Below are positions 5,957-13,606 of a stretch of DNA of 19,325 bases, piece by piece. The number at the start of each line of letters is the position of its first letter. Within the stretch, counting starts at the first letter, position 1. This DNA is from CAYRPN01 sp964426135 (GTDB lineage Bacteria; Planctomycetota; Phycisphaerae; Phycisphaerales; Phycisphaeraceae): assembly GCA_964426135.1 (NCBI GenBank), contig CAYRPN010000112.1, positions 1 through 19,325 on the forward strand. Reading direction: 5' to 3'. The notes under the pieces were generated by a model. That model saw nothing but the letters and a program-made list of their open reading frames with translations, had not been told where the DNA came from and did no database searches. The translations under genes were made by a program, and so were the position numbers.

Positions 5957-8900
5957 ATGGCATTGCCGCCACCGCTGCCGCCGCGCCGGTCTTCGATCGG
6001 CTCATCCGCAAAGCCGCCCAGCTTCCCCGCCTCGGGCGATCGATCCCACATGGGTCCGATCGCAGCGCCGCCGAGCCTCGACGACCTCGCGCCTCCGTTG
6101 CTGGACGATCTGGACCTTTTGGAACCTGAGTCCCAGCAGAAGCCGCGCCATCGGTTCCGGCTTCCATCAAAGAAGAATCTGCTGGTCATCGTCATCGGCG
6201 TCTTGCTCGGCGCGGCGGGTCTGTACGCGCTCAACTCGCTGGGGCAGGTTGATTTCAAGGTTCCCCAGGGAGGTGGCAACGAGTCACAGACCCACAACGG
6301 CACGGTCTTTCGCAATCTGGATGAGAAGACACAACTTTCCGTCATCACCGTCCGGACACCGTCAGTCGTCTCGGCTGATCACATCAGTCTCCATGCCAAG
6401 GGCGGCTTCGTCCTTTATCAGGTCAACGCTCCGTCTCACCAATGGGTCTTCGTTTACCAGGGGGCTGGTCCGCGGAATGCGATGCAGGGCGTTCCACTGG
6501 GCGTGGAGATCACGACGCCTTATGGAGCCAACGCCCTCGGCTCTCTCAGTCAGCAATTCGATCAGTTCCGCAGCGATCAGAGTCAGACGATTTATCCTGC
6601 GTGGGATCGCGACGGGCTGCGGCCGCCCGCCCGAGTGAGAAACGAACCGCTTGACTCCGTCAGGACCTACCGGCAGTTTCTGGACCAGCATGCCTGGCAA
6701 CACCAGCTCACCTTCGCGATGAAGTCCGGTGCGGCCGACGTGTATATCGCCACCGTTCGGCATCCGACCGATGACGCGAGCCGGCAGCGGGCCGTTGAAT
6801 TCCTGAACGATGCGGTCACCAGGCCGCGCACGATTCATCACTCGACAGCCATGATCGCGTTGATGCTGGCGTCGGATGCGGCCCCAACGCCGCGGCCGTG
6901 GCTGGACTGGCTCGCCAAGGTCGAGGCGACTTCGGTCGAGGAACTGATGAGTGAGTCGGATCCGCTCCAGGAGGAACCCGTCAAAGGTCTGCTGCGCGCC
7001 AGGGCCATCAACGTACGCGACGATGCGGCTCTGGCGCTGGCGGTTCTTTCGGACTACACGCGAGTGGATGCCGCGCTGCGACTGCTGACCGCGGCGCCCG
7101 AAGAGCACGGTCCAGAACTGCTGCTGCTGGCGCTGCGTCGGCCGGTGGCGGGCGGCGAATCGAATCGTCTCGACGACCTCGTGAGCGCGCTCCCCGCTCA
7201 CCTGCGCGGACTTCTGAACCGGTCGGCTGCCACACCGTTGCAGCAGCTTGCGCAGGCGGTCGTCAAGGCGGACGACACGGCACTGACCGAGTTGGTTCGA
7301 CGCCAAGCGCTGATCCATGCCGTCAACCTGTTGCTGCGTGACAAGGAATTGGCGAGCAGCGCCGAAGCGGAGCCGCTGCGGCAGCGGGTGATCGCCACGA
7401 TTGAGTCGTTCCTGCGCGTGCCAGCCAATGACGTGCGCGATGGGGATCTCTGGCCGTCGGCGTTTCGGCTTGTGGACCCGGCCCGCCACCTGAAGTGGAT
7501 TCTGACGCTGGTTGAAGAGGAACTGGTCAAGACCGAATCCCTGCCGCGCCCTCGATCAACGATCTCCTGGGTACAGGTGGAGCTAGGTTACGCGCTCCTT
7601 TCAGACTCCAGAACTCTTTCGCCGCAGGCTCGAGCCGAACTGGACACCATCGCGCGCCTGGCGTTTCGCATGGGCGGGAAATCGGTACACCCGATGCAGG
7701 CGAAGCTGCAGGAGGTTCTGCTGCTCATCGAGAACGATCCGTCGCTGGGCAAGGCGATCAAGGACAAGCGCGAGATGTACCAACTGAAAACCAACCTGCC
7801 GGTGGCGGAATCGCGCATTCGCCAAGCGATCTCGCGCGGCTCGAGCGGCCTGGAGGAACTGCGCCGTTTGCTGGATCTCGGCGTGGAGGTCGCGCAGTTC
7901 AACCGAGCCGGCGACCGGAACGTCGTGGGCGGCAGCTTGTTGCACCAGGCGGTGCAGGCCCGCAATCTTCCAGCGGCGCAGCTCCTGGTGGAGCGCGGCG
8001 CGGACGTCAACTTCAACGCCTCGCGCATCCGTTCGCCCCTGGCCATCGCCGTCATCCACGGTGATCTGGCGTTGACCGCCTTTCTGCTCGACAAGGGGGC
8101 CAGGATTTCCACCGAAGCCCCCGGCGATCGGGTTGACGTCTATCCCGCCGACATGCCCACGCTCAGTGTCGCCGTCGGCACCGGCAACGCCAAGATGGTG
8201 CAGTTGCTGCTGCAGCGCGGCGCCGACGTGAACGCCTGCGCCAAGCCCGGCGAGTTGCCGCAGGTCACGCCGCTGGACCGGGCGCTGGGTCAACATGACA
8301 TGGCCATGATCTCGATGCTTCTCAAGGCCGGCGGCAAAGTTCAGAGCAATGGAGGGCTCGTGACCGCGATCATGCGGTCGGCCATGCAGGAAGGCAACGC
8401 CGACATGATCGAAGCCTGGATCAAGTCCGGCGTCCGCTTCCCGACGGCGCTGCCCGACGACGACATACTGACGTATGCGGTTTCGACTCGTCAGACATTG
8501 ACGGTGGACCGCGCGCTGGCGTTGGGCGCGCCGATCTCCCTGCGCACGTTCGTGCTTGCCGAGCGGAGCGGCGCGGCCGACATCGTCGGGGTCATCCGCA
8601 AACATGCCCAGTCGCGCGCCGCCAAAGGGGAAGGCGATCCGATCGGACTGTTCGATGAGCTGCGCGCCAATCCCACGGCCGCCTCCAAGCGGCTGGCGGA
8701 TGAGAAGTTCGACGTGAACCAACCGATCGACGCATTTGACTGTCGCCCGATCCATGCGGCGATCTATGCCGGCAATGCCGCCGCGGCGAGGCAGTTGCTC
8801 GATCGCGGCGCTCAACTCAACGGCCTGGGCATGTCGCCGGTGAGTCTTGCCGTTGACTTCAAACAAACCGAAATAGTGGTCATGTTCCTGGACCACAAGA

Positions 8901-9679
8901 GCCTGAATGTCAAGCCGCTGCTCAGTTCGCTGCTGACCTCCGCGGTCACGATGAAGAACGAGGAGTTGATTCCCGTCCTGCTGGCCCGCGGCGCCGATCC
9001 GGACGAGGCTTTTCGTGGCGTGACTCCGTTCAGTGTGGCGTTCTATCGCGGCGATGTCGCGGTGGTCGATGCCCTGGCCAAGGCGCCGGCCGGCGCGAAA
9101 GGCGAGCCGGTCCGTCAGAAGCGCGTGTTCATGGCTGCCGTCCTGGCGGGGCGCGTCGATGAGATCGACCGCCTGGTCGCGCAGAAGATGGACCTCAACG
9201 CCGACCCGCAGTTGCTCACCCGTCTGGTCGAACGCGCGCCGTTGAAGTCCATCAGCCGGCTACTGCAACACGGCATGAACGTCACAGTGGAAGCCTATCT
9301 CGCGGCTGAGCAATTCAAGCGGGCCGACATTGCCACGGAAATGGCGAATCACACCGCCAAGGCGGCGGCGAAACCCGAGGACGATCCTTTGCGCGCGGTC
9401 CATCTGATCCGGCGCGGCACGACCGCGCTGCAGGCGGCGATCGTCGATGGATTCAACGTGAATGCCAAGGTGGATCGTTGCAACTGGACGCCCCTGCATG
9501 TGGCGGTCGCCATGGGGGACCTGCAAGCCATTCGTGTTCTGCGCCGAGCCGGCGCCAGGCTCGATGTGGTGGATATTCGGCAACGCCGAGCCAGCGACAT
9601 GACGCTCATCCTGTTAAGTGGCAAGGTCACTCAATACCAGGTCGTGGCGGCGTTGAGCGAACCGCCTCAGCGGCGCTGA
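5957..9679 (+). CDS. Large membrane-anchored ankyrin-repeat protein
   Basis: This 1240-residue protein begins with a Pro-rich cytoplasmic-type segment (1-72), then a single membrane span (about 74-93, LLVIVIGVLLGAAGLYAL after KK), with no cleavable signal. An uncharacterised region follows (about 105-200) and then a long helical region (about 200-640) without a recognised domain. From about 650 to 1235 it is made of ankyrin-type repeats: LLHQAVQARNLPAAQLLVERG, TLSVAVGTGNAKMVQLLLQRG, IHAAIYAGNAAAARQLLDRG and a final PLHVAVAMGDLQAIRVLRRAG. With KK before the span and the long C-terminal part after it, a type II orientation is plausible, which would place the repeats outside the cytoplasmic membrane as a protein-binding scaffold; this is inference. 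The ATG at 5957 follows GGGA (5948-5951). A weak -10 TAACAT lies at 5875-5880. Its neighbour on the right converges on it with a 23-base gap. No specific partner can be named. Confidence 0.9.
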   Translation: MALPPPLPPRRSSIGSSAKPPSFPASGDRSHMGPIAAPPSLDDLAPPLLDDLDLLEPESQQKPRHRFRLPSKKNLLVIVIGVLLGAAGLYALNSLGQVDFKVPQGGGNESQTHNGTVFRNLDEKTQLSVITVRTPSVVSADHISLHAKGGFVLYQVNAPSHQWVFVYQGAGPRNAMQGVPLGVEITTPYGANALGSLSQQFDQFRSDQSQTIYPAWDRDGLRPPARVRNEPLDSVRTYRQFLDQHAWQHQLTFAMKSGAADVYIATVRHPTDDASRQRAVEFLNDAVTRPRTIHHSTAMIALMLASDAAPTPRPWLDWLAKVEATSVEELMSESDPLQEEPVKGLLRARAINVRDDAALALAVLSDYTRVDAALRLLTAAPEEHGPELLLLALRRPVAGGESNRLDDLVSALPAHLRGLLNRSAATPLQQLAQAVVKADDTALTELVRRQALIHAVNLLLRDKELASSAEAEPLRQRVIATIESFLRVPANDVRDGDLWPSAFRLVDPARHLKWILTLVEEELVKTESLPRPRSTISWVQVELGYALLSDSRTLSPQARAELDTIARLAFRMGGKSVHPMQAKLQEVLLLIENDPSLGKAIKDKREMYQLKTNLPVAESRIRQAISRGSSGLEELRRLLDLGVEVAQFNRAGDRNVVGGSLLHQAVQARNLPAAQLLVERGADVNFNASRIRSPLAIAVIHGDLALTAFLLDKGARISTEAPGDRVDVYPADMPTLSVAVGTGNAKMVQLLLQRGADVNACAKPGELPQVTPLDRALGQHDMAMISMLLKAGGKVQSNGGLVTAIMRSAMQEGNADMIEAWIKSGVRFPTALPDDDILTYAVSTRQTLTVDRALALGAPISLRTFVLAERSGAADIVGVIRKHAQSRAAKGEGDPIGLFDELRANPTAASKRLADEKFDVNQPIDAFDCRPIHAAIYAGNAAAARQLLDRGAQLNGLGMSPVSLAVDFKQTEIVVMFLDHKSLNVKPLLSSLLTSAVTMKNEELIPVLLARGADPDEAFRGVTPFSVAFYRGDVAVVDALAKAPAGAKGEPVRQKRVFMAAVLAGRVDEIDRLVAQKMDLNADPQLLTRLVERAPLKSISRLLQHGMNVTVEAYLAAEQFKRADIATEMANHTAKAAAKPEDDPLRAVHLIRRGTTALQAAIVDGFNVNAKVDRCNWTPLHVAVAMGDLQAIRVLRRAGARLDVVDIRQRRASDMTLILLSGKVTQYQVVAALSEPPQRR

Positions 9680-9702
9680 AGCATGCGGCCCGTTCGGGCG
9701 AT

Positions 9703-10230
9703 TCATCGGCTGCGAGCCGGCCAATCCTCCGGCAACTCAAACGTATCGCGATGCTTGAACAGTGCCGGCCCCGCCAGCACATCCGTCAGCGCTCGCAGAA
9801 AGCGGCGCTCCTCTTCATGGTCGCCGAACCGGCCCACGCGGATGCCGGCGGCGACTGTCTTTTCATCCACGCGCCAGACGAGCATTTCGGCGGGACGATC
9901 GTCCGGCAGCATCGCCGCCGCGCGGATGGGCTGAGCCGCGGTCGGCGTGACGGCGACGGGCGAACGCAGCGCCGCGGCAATGGGGTCGGCCGGTGCGGGC
10001 GGCGGCGGGGCGGTGACGTGCAACGTGCCCCAGAGGCACCGTTTGATCGCGCGGGGAATATCGTCCATGAGCCTGGCGGCGTCGCCAGTGATCTGGATGA
10101 AGGTCATGCCCGCCGGCGCGTCGCTGGGGCGCTCGGCAGGCGCGGCGGATGCAGTGAGCGTGCTGGGCGGCGGGGGAGTCAGTTCGCAGCCGGTGAGCAG
10201 GAATAATGCGCAGATGGCCAGCCGCACCAT
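9703..10230 (-). CDS. Putative lipoprotein of unknown function
   Basis: This 175-residue protein starts with a lipoprotein signal, MVRLAICALFLLTGC, whose lipobox LLTGC places the lipidated Cys at 15. A low-complexity Pro/Ala/Thr linker follows (about 16-40), then a short domain with TFIQITGDAARLMDDIPRAI (about 43-62). A second Pro-rich linker (about 74-82) leads to the C-terminal part, with MLVWRVDEKTVAAGIRVGRF (about 116-135) and a helical segment ending at PEDWPARSR. No family was recognised. The open frame continues far upstream on this strand, but the extra N-terminus is encoded by the dispersed repeat at 10236-10396, so I chose the ATG at 10228-10230, which begins the signal peptide. No good ribosome binding site precedes it. 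It converges on the ankyrin gene. Confidence 0.7.
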   Translation of the reverse strand: MVRLAICALFLLTGCELTPPPPSTLTASAAPAERPSDAPAGMTFIQITGDAARLMDDIPRAIKRCLWGTLHVTAPPPPAPADPIAAALRSPVAVTPTAAQPIRAAAMLPDDRPAEMLVWRVDEKTVAAGIRVGRFGDHEEERRFLRALTDVLAGPALFKHRDTFELPEDWPARSR

Positions 10231-10235
10231 CGGGG

Positions 10236-10396
10236 TAGGGTGCGTCAAGGCCCGGCGCGGACGCACCATGTTCAGCTCTCGTTGACCGTTGAGCGTTCGT
10301 TGACTGTGGTGTCTCTGCTGGCTTTGGTGCGTCCGTTGACCAGGGTGCAACCGTTGATTGTGGTGCGTCCGCGCCGAGCCTTGACGCACCCTACGC
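10236..10396. repeat. Dispersed palindrome family 'TAGGGTGCGTCAAGGC', long-loop copy
   Basis: Arms TAGGGTGCGTCAAGGC (10236-10251) and GCCTTGACGCACCCTA (10378-10393) are exact complements, and the pairing continues inward through GGCGCGGACGCACCA (10254-10268) and TGGTGCGTCCGCGCC (10361-10375). The loop (10269-10360) holds degenerate repeats of CGTTGAC. A shorter copy lies at 17075-17166. The element directly abuts the start of the minus-strand lipoprotein gene and so would contribute its leader or promoter region. Confidence 0.75.
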
Positions 10397-10400
10397 CAAT

Positions 10401-10442
10401 CCCCCTCGCCCCAGCCCTTTCCCTCCGCGCGGGGAGAGGGGG
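10401..10442. repeat. Degenerate CCCTCTCC/GGAGAGGG-type palindrome
   Basis: CCCCCTCGCCCCAGCCCTTT followed by CCCTCCGCGC and GGGGAGAGGGGG forms an imperfect hairpin of the same family as 5632-5794 and 14623-14661. It lies between the palindrome at 10236-10396 and the SGNH hydrolase gene. Confidence 0.5.
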
Positions 10443-10551
10443 CAAGGCCAGCGTGCCGCGATTTTCTGGCGGACTCGTTCACGACCAGATCGTAGCAAGC
10501 GTCCGCCGCCTTGGTATCCTCCATCTTCCGTACACCTATAAGGAGTCTTCC

Positions 10552-11832
10552 ATGCATCGTCTGTTCACCATGCTTCTGCTTGTCGTGGCGGTTGTTCAGC
10601 CGCCGACTTCCATTGCCCAGGCTCAACTCAAGGATGGCGATTACGTCGCGATCGTCGGCGACTCCATCACCGAGCAGCGGCTGTACTCGCTCTACATGGA
10701 GAGCTACCTCGTCATGTGTCAGCCGGCGGGCAAACTCGAGGCGACGCAGTTCGGCTGGAGCGGCGACACGGCCCCCGGTTTCGCCGGCCGCATGGCCAAC
10801 GACATGCTGCGGTTCAACGCCACGGTGGCGACGACGTGCTTCGGCATGAACGACGGCGGCTACAGCCCGCTCGATGAAGCCAAGGCCAAGCGCTACCGCG
10901 ACGGCCAGCGCTCCATCGTGCAGCAGATGAAAAAGGCGGGCGTGCGGTTCATCGTCGTCGGTTCGCCGGGCGCGGTGGACTTCGACGCGTTCCGAAAGAA
11001 TCCGGCGGATCCCTCGGCCGCGCGGAAAGCGTCCGAGATGTACAACAAGACGCTGATGGGCCTGCGCGATATCTCCCGCGAGGTCGCCAAGGAAGAGGGC
11101 GTCGCTTTCGCCAGCGTCATCGATCCCATGATCGAAGCCATGACCAAGGCCAAGGAAAAATACGGTCCCGCGTACCACGTCTGCGGCGGCGACGGTTTCC
11201 ATCCCGATCAGAACGGCCACCTCGTCATGGCGTACGCGTTTCTCAAGGGGCTGGGCTGTGACGGCAATCTCGGCACGATCGCGATCGATCTGGGCGCGGG
11301 CAAAGCGGAGGCGGCGGGTGGTCACAAGGTGCTCAGCGCCAAGGCCGGCGAGGTGGAGATCGAAAGCTCGCGCTATCCGTTCTGCTTCACGGGCGATCCG
11401 AAGAGCCCCAGCGCGACGCGCGGCATCATCGAGTTCTTTCCTTTCAATGACGACCTGAACCGCTTCACGCTCACGGTGAAGAACGCCGGCGCCGACAAAG
11501 TGAAAGTCACGTGGGGAACGGCGAGCAAGGAGTTCGCCGCGGCGGACCTGGCCAAGGGCATCAATCTCGCCGCCGAGTTCCTCGACAATCCGTTCTCCGC
11601 GCCCTTCGCCAAGGTGCATGCCGCGATCGCGCAGAAGCAGGGCATGGAGGTGGGCCTGATCAAGCAGCAGATTCACAACCTGCCTGCCTATCTGAGCGCG
11701 GCGCCGCAGGAAAAGGATTCGATCGAACGCATCGCCGCGGCCCTGGTTGCGAAAGACAAGGCCGCCCGCGCCGATGTCGGCGCCGCCGTGACGCCGGTGA
11801 AGCATGTGATCAAGGTGGAAGCGGTGAAGTGA
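10552..11832 (+). CDS. Exported SGNH/GDSL-type hydrolase with C-terminal extension
   Basis: This 426-residue protein is a predicted esterase or lipase-like hydrolase outside the cytoplasmic membrane. A Sec signal peptide (LFTMLLLVVAVVQPPTSIAQA, about 4-24) precedes the SGNH core: block I GDSIT with nucleophile Ser38, block III GMND with Asn100, and block V DGFHPDQNGH with Asp214 and His217 in the DxxH arrangement. The core ends near 235. The remaining 190 residues include a beta-rich part (about 250-340) and a helical part with LAAEFLDNPFSAPF (about 340-350), a layout seen in planctomycete SGNH proteins; its role is not known. O-acetyl esters on polysaccharides are a common SGNH substrate, but nothing here fixes the substrate. 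The ATG at 10552 follows a strong AAGGAG (10540-10545) at 6 bases. An open frame extends upstream only because repeats lack stops. Confidence 0.9.
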   Translation: MHRLFTMLLLVVAVVQPPTSIAQAQLKDGDYVAIVGDSITEQRLYSLYMESYLVMCQPAGKLEATQFGWSGDTAPGFAGRMANDMLRFNATVATTCFGMNDGGYSPLDEAKAKRYRDGQRSIVQQMKKAGVRFIVVGSPGAVDFDAFRKNPADPSAARKASEMYNKTLMGLRDISREVAKEEGVAFASVIDPMIEAMTKAKEKYGPAYHVCGGDGFHPDQNGHLVMAYAFLKGLGCDGNLGTIAIDLGAGKAEAAGGHKVLSAKAGEVEIESSRYPFCFTGDPKSPSATRGIIEFFPFNDDLNRFTLTVKNAGADKVKVTWGTASKEFAAADLAKGINLAAEFLDNPFSAPFAKVHAAIAQKQGMEVGLIKQQIHNLPAYLSAAPQEKDSIERIAAALVAKDKAARADVGAAVTPVKHVIKVEAVK

Positions 11833-11880
11833 ATGATCGTTGCGCGGATTTCGTCATGTAGATCCAAGCAACCAAGGCGA

Positions 11881-11970
11881 GTGTCTAATGTTGAGTGTCT
11901 AGTGTCGAATGTTGATTCGGTGTCCGGACACATTCGACACTCGACATTAGACATTCGATATTAGACATTT
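11881..11970. repeat. Imperfect palindrome of TGTCTAATGTCGA-type units
   Basis: The left half (11881-11911) carries units related to TGTCTAATGTTGAGTGTC and the right half (from 11931) the complementary CATTCGACACTCGACATTAG type; the halves meet around GGTGTCCGGACAC. Units such as TCTAATGT/ACATTAGA recur several times with small changes. It is AT-richer than its surroundings. It separates the hydrolase and aminotransferase genes and could fold into a long hairpin. Confidence 0.6.
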
Positions 11971-12090
11971 GCCTTATTGCCTTTCGCGCTGGTCAGCCCT
12001 CACGCCCTGATCCCTGAATCTACACATTCGAGCCATCTCGCATACTCGCTCGCTATACTTCCGCTCCCATTTACACGAGACCTTCAAGCA

Positions 12091-13359
12091 ATGTCCACCG
12101 CCACGCACAGCAGCACGCAAGAGATCATCGCCCGTCACGACGACTACATGTCGATGAACTATCCGCGCTATGCCGTGGCCATGGTGCGCGGCGAAGGCAG
12201 CGCGCTGTGGGATGCCGACGGCAAGCGCTACGTCGATCTTTTCGCCGGCTTCGGCGCGGGCATCCTCGGGCACTGTCATCCCGATCTCGTGCGATCCGTG
12301 ACGGAGCAGGCGAACACGCTCTGGCACGCCGGCAATCTCTTTCACACCGAACCGCAGACGCTGCTGGCCGAGGCGATTTACAAGCACGGCTTCGGCGGGC
12401 GCTCGTTCTTCTGTCACAGCGGCGCGGATGCGAACGAGGCCGCGATCAAGCTCGCACGTCTCTACGGCAAGAAAAATCCCGGCAAGACCGCAGGCACCGC
12501 GCAGGCCGATCTGGGCCGCTACAAGATCATCACCTGTCACGGCAGCTTCCACGGCCGCACGCTCGGCACCATGATGGCGACGGCGCAGGCCAAGGTGCGC
12601 GAAGGTTTCGAGCCCTGGCTCGAGGGCTTCAGCTACGTGCCCTTCAATGATCTCGACGCGATCAAGAGCGCGATCGACGACCAGACCGTCGCCATCATGC
12701 TCGAACCGATCCAGGGCGAAGGCGGCGTGTACATTCCACACGACGACTATCTGCCGTCGCTGCGAAAGCTGTGCGATGATCGCGATCTGCTCCTGATCTG
12801 CGATGAAGTCTGGACCGGCTGCGGGCGCACGGGGCAGTACTTCGCGCATCAGCATTGGGGGATCAAGCCGGACATGATGACGCTGGCCAAGGGCGTGGGC
12901 GGCGGGCTGGCGGTGGGCGTGATGTGTGCCGGCCCGCGGGTCGCTGATCTCTACGATTCCCGCAAGCACGGCGTCAAGCACGCGACCACGCTGGGCGGCA
13001 ACTGCCTCTCCATGGCGGTCAGCGCTACCATTTTCAACGTGATCGAACGCGACGGCCTGCTGCTGCACGCGGCCGGCCTCGGTCGCCACGCGGTGCAGCG
13101 GCTGCAGAGCTTCGCGCAGAAGTGCCCGCTGGTGAAGCAGGTGCGCGGCAAGGGCCTGTTCATCGGCATCGAACTCGCGCCCGAAAAAGGCGCGTGGTTC
13201 GCCAATGCCGCCGACGTCGTGAACAAGTGCATGGCCCGCGGCGTGCTCATCAACGGCACGCAGAACACGATCCTGCGGCTGGCTCCGTCGCTGACCATCA
13301 CGCGGGAGCAGATGGACGAAGGCCTGGATATTCTCGAAAGCGTGATCGCTGGAAAGTAG
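12091..13359 (+). CDS. Class III (ArgD-like) PLP-dependent aminotransferase
   Basis: This 422-residue cytoplasmic enzyme belongs to fold-type I, class III aminotransferases and reads most like acetylornithine aminotransferase. The N-terminal YVDLFAGFGAGILGHCHPDL block is followed by LWHAGNLFHTEPQTLLAEAI, the phosphate-binding SGADANEAAIKLARLYG and the FHGRTLGTM motif. Then come the LICDEVWTGCGRTG block, with Asp238 expected to contact the PLP pyridine nitrogen, and TLAKGVGGG, with Lys267 as the Schiff-base lysine. The Asp-Lys spacing of 29 fits ArgD. The late ATTLGGNCLSMAVSATIFNVI block is also typical. The variant SGAD in place of the usual SGAE is notable. No other arginine-pathway gene is in the window, so the substrate (acetylornithine, succinylornithine, GABA or another omega-amine) is open. 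The ATG at 12091 was chosen because the family N-terminus begins just after it. A -10-like TATACT lies at 12054-12059. Confidence 0.88.
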   Translation: MSTATHSSTQEIIARHDDYMSMNYPRYAVAMVRGEGSALWDADGKRYVDLFAGFGAGILGHCHPDLVRSVTEQANTLWHAGNLFHTEPQTLLAEAIYKHGFGGRSFFCHSGADANEAAIKLARLYGKKNPGKTAGTAQADLGRYKIITCHGSFHGRTLGTMMATAQAKVREGFEPWLEGFSYVPFNDLDAIKSAIDDQTVAIMLEPIQGEGGVYIPHDDYLPSLRKLCDDRDLLLICDEVWTGCGRTGQYFAHQHWGIKPDMMTLAKGVGGGLAVGVMCAGPRVADLYDSRKHGVKHATTLGGNCLSMAVSATIFNVIERDGLLLHAAGLGRHAVQRLQSFAQKCPLVKQVRGKGLFIGIELAPEKGAWFANAADVVNKCMARGVLINGTQNTILRLAPSLTITREQMDEGLDILESVIAGK

Positions 13360-13369
13360 CGCCGCGAGC

Positions 13370-13387
13370 CGGGCCGTATCCGGCCCG
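13370..13387 (+). terminator. Hairpin after the aminotransferase gene, weak terminator candidate
   Basis: Arms CGGGCCG (13370-13376) and CGGCCCG (13381-13387) flank a four-base loop, 11 bases after the stop codon. There is no T-tract (ACGAAAGG follows), so intrinsic termination is doubtful. It may equally be part of the adjoining dispersed repeat. Confidence 0.3.
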
Positions 13388-13427
13388 ACGAAAGGAACGA
13401 GCGCCCAACGTGAGCCGAGCGCGGCCG

Positions 13428-13558
13428 TTAGCCCCGGGCTCCGCCCGGGGGCAGCCAACCTTGTGCTCGTAAGAATGATTATCCGTGTTGAAATAGCGGA
13501 TCTGCGAAGTGATGTGTTGGCACGGGGCGGTTCGTCCCCGGGCGGAGCCCGGGGCTAA
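13428..13558. repeat. Inverted repeat TTAGCCCCGGGCTCCGCCC family
   Basis: Exact 23-base arms lie at 13428-13450 and 13536-13558 and enclose 85 bases that contain no gene. Each arm is itself partly palindromic (CCCCGGGCTCCGCCCGGGG), so each could also form its own small hairpin. The second arm ends about 50 bases before the start codon of the next gene. Confidence 0.65.
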
Positions 13559-13606
13559 TGGCTTCTTTCCAAAGAAATTCAGAGCCTCCACCAGAACGCG
13601 CTACTC

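Noticed and set aside
10231..11805. N-terminal extension of the minus-strand lipoprotein frame to about 700 codons
   Set aside because: The extension runs through the repeat and antisense to the SGNH hydrolase gene, and only the last 175 residues begin with a signal peptide and lipobox.
5937..12080. Shared CATTTACACG motif shortly before the ankyrin and aminotransferase start codons
   Set aside because: A ten-base match between two sites in 19 kb is expected many times by chance, and the surrounding bases do not agree.
11974..13458. Minus-strand open frame of 494 codons opposite the aminotransferase
   Set aside because: The plus strand encodes an aminotransferase with all expected motifs, and the minus frame has His- and Arg-rich antisense composition.
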